Shown here one piece after another: positions 12,572-14,127 of a stretch of 14,127 bases of DNA. The notes under the pieces are model-generated. The model was not told the origin of the DNA. It ran no database searches and saw only the letters and a list, made by a program, of their open reading frames with translations. The position numbers and the translations under genes are program-made. How positions within the stretch are numbered: the stretch's first letter is position 1; each line of letters opens with the position of its first letter. Source of the stretch: JBDRLV01 sp043812755 (lineage in GTDB: Bacteria; Patescibacteriota; Patescibacteriia; UBA9934; GWF2-40-263); contig JBDRLV010000044.1 of assembly GCA_043812755.1 (NCBI GenBank), forward strand, positions 1 through 14,127, written 5' to 3'.

Positions 12572-12587
12572 TTGTACCAAATTACAA

Positions 12588-12612
12588 ACAAAAAACCATA
12601 CCGAAGTATGGT
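12588..12612 (-). terminator. Terminator of the 337-aa orphan gene
   Basis: Minus strand ACCATAC, loop TTCG, GTATGGT, then TTTTTGTTTG. The C(UUCG)G loop is an especially stable tetraloop. It begins 12 bases after the stop of the orphan gene and overlaps the promoter region of hpf. Confidence 0.88.
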
Positions 12613-12623
12613 AAGTAAAGGTG

Positions 12624-13637
12624 CTATAAACTTATGGTTTCAACGAACACGGAGCAACGGGTTACACTACGCCACCTTTCAACTGCTTCTCTCCTTTCTT
12701 CAATGTCAGCACTAAGGAGTGGATAAGGCATACCAATATCGCAAGTTGAACGCAACGAGTAAACAGCTTCATATGCAACACATGTGTGGAATGCATTGAA
12801 CGCAATGTGTCGCATGCCATCACGGCAAATTCTTTGCCAGAACTCGCCACGACTACACAGACAAATATATGGGCCATGATCACGCCCACAGCGAATCATG
12901 CTGTCTGTTGCACACATAGCGCGCGCAAGCTGAAACTTGTCACGAATCTTTCGCATCATTCGAAGCGTGAACTGATAATCAGGATTACGCGCAACAACAT
13001 CGCTTTGTACAGCATCATCACTGATTTGGTTGAATGCTTCAAAGCGAATTTCTTCTGTCTCTTCAATATCATGAACGACAAAAGCCAGCTTTTCTTGGAG
13101 TTCTCTGGAGCCTTTTGCAACTGCTCCAAATCTTCTAATAGCTGCCAAGCGCACAAGACCATGTTCCTCGCCATGCCAATAATTGATAATCCTCATCAAA
13201 CCATCAAGATCCCTGATGTGTGTAGCAATGAACCCAGCAACGTCTGAGCGGACAAGAGCAACCTGTGACAAAAATGGATCCAATTTCGAAAAGGTGTTGA
13301 TAGCTTCACACACAGCTTCAATAACTTGTTCTTCCTGTATATATCTCTGTCTAGCTGCACAATCTTCTGCATCGGACTGGTCAAGCTTATGAAAAGCATC
13401 AAGCCGCATTTTGGCATTTATTCCTGTTCTTGTAATCTCTTGCGCAGTCTTGTCATTTGCATTTGCAAGTCCAAGCGCAACTCTTGCCAAATGCAAACAA
13501 AGCTCTGGTCTTTGACCCAATGATCGCACATCATCTTCAGTTGCGCCCAGTTCAAACATTGGGTCTGTGAGTGCAGAAAGCACTTCTGTTCCAATGTTAA
13601 CTCCACTCGTCAATGGGTTCTTCGGTTTTCTTGCCAT
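12624..13637 (-). CDS. Hypothetical alpha-helical protein, 337 aa
   Basis: No family recognised. The start is the ATG at 13637 with AAGGAG nine bases before it; a GTG-started extension would include that Shine-Dalgarno. The protein has no signal peptide or membrane segment. Long stretches look like helical pairs as in HEAT/ARM-type repeats (DLDGLMRIINYWHGEEHGL; VRLAAIRRFGAVAKGSRELQEKL; EETEEIRFEAFNQISDDAV). The C-terminal third holds several Cys and His residues (YICLCSRGEFWQRICRDGMRHIAFNAFHTCV), perhaps a metal site. It is monocistronic: the murB terminator precedes it and a UUCG terminator follows. Its strong Shine-Dalgarno resembles those of the ubiquitin-like cassette rather than the left-hand genes. 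Confidence 0.85.
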   Translation of the reverse strand: MARKPKNPLTSGVNIGTEVLSALTDPMFELGATEDDVRSLGQRPELCLHLARVALGLANANDKTAQEITRTGINAKMRLDAFHKLDQSDAEDCAARQRYIQEEQVIEAVCEAINTFSKLDPFLSQVALVRSDVAGFIATHIRDLDGLMRIINYWHGEEHGLVRLAAIRRFGAVAKGSRELQEKLAFVVHDIEETEEIRFEAFNQISDDAVQSDVVARNPDYQFTLRMMRKIRDKFQLARAMCATDSMIRCGRDHGPYICLCSRGEFWQRICRDGMRHIAFNAFHTCVAYEAVYSLRSTCDIGMPYPLLSADIEERREAVERWRSVTRCSVFVETISL

Positions 13638-13652
13638 GACAATCTCCTTCAC

Positions 13653-13733
13653 ACGGCCACGTGATCACACGTTTTATGCTTATGGCAAAACACTACCAAA
13701 TGCACAAATCGTACAACCGTGAGGCTCACGCAT
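13653..13733 (-). other. Intergenic region before the orphan gene
   Basis: About 80 bases between the murB terminator and the orphan gene. It holds a short hairpin GTGAG/CTCAC and a GTGATCAC palindrome (near 13661-13668), the latter just before the Shine-Dalgarno, where a repressor could bind. No clear -35/-10 pair was found. Confidence 0.3.
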
Positions 13734-13773
13734 AAAAAGAACAAGTGTTACCAGCTCATCTGGCAACACTTGT
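13734..13773 (-). terminator. Terminator of murB
   Basis: Stem arms 13741-13754 and 13760-13773 pair over 13 of 14 positions (ACAAGTGTT...AACACTTGT plus CCAG/CTGG), followed on the minus strand by TCTTTTTATG. It ends the murB transcript about 25 bases after the stop. Confidence 0.85.
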
Positions 13774-13797
13774 ATTTAACTTTATTAATAGATTTTG

Positions 13798-14127
13798 TCA
13801 ATCAAATCCAACCAATTGCACTTCTTCTTGTAGCTGAATTCCCATTTCATTTCTTGCGCGCGTTTGAATAAATGCAATCAGTTGCATGATCTCATCTGCT
13901 GTTGCGTTTCCACGATTCACTATAAAATTTCCATGCGTTTTACTGACTTGAGCATCACCTATTGAATATCCTTTAAGATCAAGGTGATCAACAATCCAAC
14001 CAGCAGAAACTTGCCCCTTGTCAAGCATGTCCTTGGGCACTCCACGAACCTTAAGCTCTTCAAGCTCCTCAATCCCATTCACTTCATAATTCTTAAACAC
14101 ACATCCAGCAGAACTTTCGCCCTGTGG
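13798..14127 (-). CDS. murB: UDP-N-acetylenolpyruvoylglucosamine reductase, C-terminal part
   Basis: Partial: the gene runs past the right edge, leaving the last 109 residues. MurB reduces UDP-GlcNAc-enolpyruvate to UDP-MurNAc with NADPH and FAD in peptidoglycan synthesis. Seen: QGESSAGCVFKNYEV, holding the Ser that donates a proton in the SAGS-FKNP motif; SAGWIVDHLDLKGYSIGDAQVS; HGNFIVNRGNATADEIMQLI; and the closing GIQLQEEVQLVGF with the conserved late Glu. All are in family order, so the gene seems intact here. Confidence 0.96.
   Translation of the reverse strand, partial: PQGESSAGCVFKNYEVNGIEELEELKVRGVPKDMLDKGQVSAGWIVDHLDLKGYSIGDAQVSKTHGNFIVNRGNATADEIMQLIAFIQTRARNEMGIQLQEEVQLVGFD

Noticed and set aside
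12786..13247. Plus-strand 153-codon frame opposite the orphan gene
   Set aside because: Shadow of the minus-strand gene, which has a good Shine-Dalgarno, a terminator and a sensible protein composition.

Overview
The window looks like a bacterial chromosome of the Candidate Phyla Radiation / Patescibacteria type. This is an inference from three things: AT-rich compact genes on one strand, short dispersed palindromic repeats that even sit inside the secA reading frame, and small, often overlapping genes of which many lack a good Shine-Dalgarno. TGA is used as a stop codon (murB, hpf-region and operon genes), so this is not one of the CPR lineages that recode TGA. Every gene I can support lies on the minus strand, so the reading order runs from the right edge to the left.

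Right part (14127 to 12212): the 3' end of murB with a strong terminator, an orphan 337-aa protein with its own Shine-Dalgarno and a UUCG-loop terminator, then hpf, a ribosome hibernation factor that may be read from a leaderless mRNA. Middle (12200 to 8728): the most interesting region. After the hpf terminator and a candidate promoter come about 650 nt of apparently structured non-coding sequence. Then follow three tightly coupled genes forming a compact prokaryotic ubiquitin-like conjugation cassette: an E2-like protein of the Prok-E2_D/PRTRC-B type with a GEVCMG cysteine, a JAB(JAMM)-peptidase::E1(ThiF) fusion with all main motifs intact, and a small protein whose C-terminal half looks like a ubiquitin-like beta-grasp domain. 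A rho-independent terminator closes the cassette. The cassette sits between hpf and secA, which are adjacent in many bacteria, so it looks like an insertion.

Next is secA (8670 to 5824), with two in-frame palindromic-element insertions and a zinc-binding SEC-C tail. Left part (5704 to 46): a run of small genes with overlapping or nearly touching ends, mostly enzymes of nucleotide and pyrophosphate hydrolysis: a nucleoside deoxyribosyltransferase-like protein, an S51 peptidase, a zinc-ribbon protein, a NUDIX hydrolase, a DUF1294 membrane protein, inorganic pyrophosphatase, a histidine phosphatase, a MazG-like pyrophosphohydrolase, a second NUDIX hydrolase, DUF1653, a CYTH-domain protein and an unknown acidic protein. 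This could work as a nucleotide house-cleaning cluster. GGCC-centred palindromes sit in front of three of these genes, and an 83-bp dispersed-type inverted repeat separates DUF1653 from the CYTH gene.

No tRNA, rRNA, CRISPR array, transposase or origin was seen.
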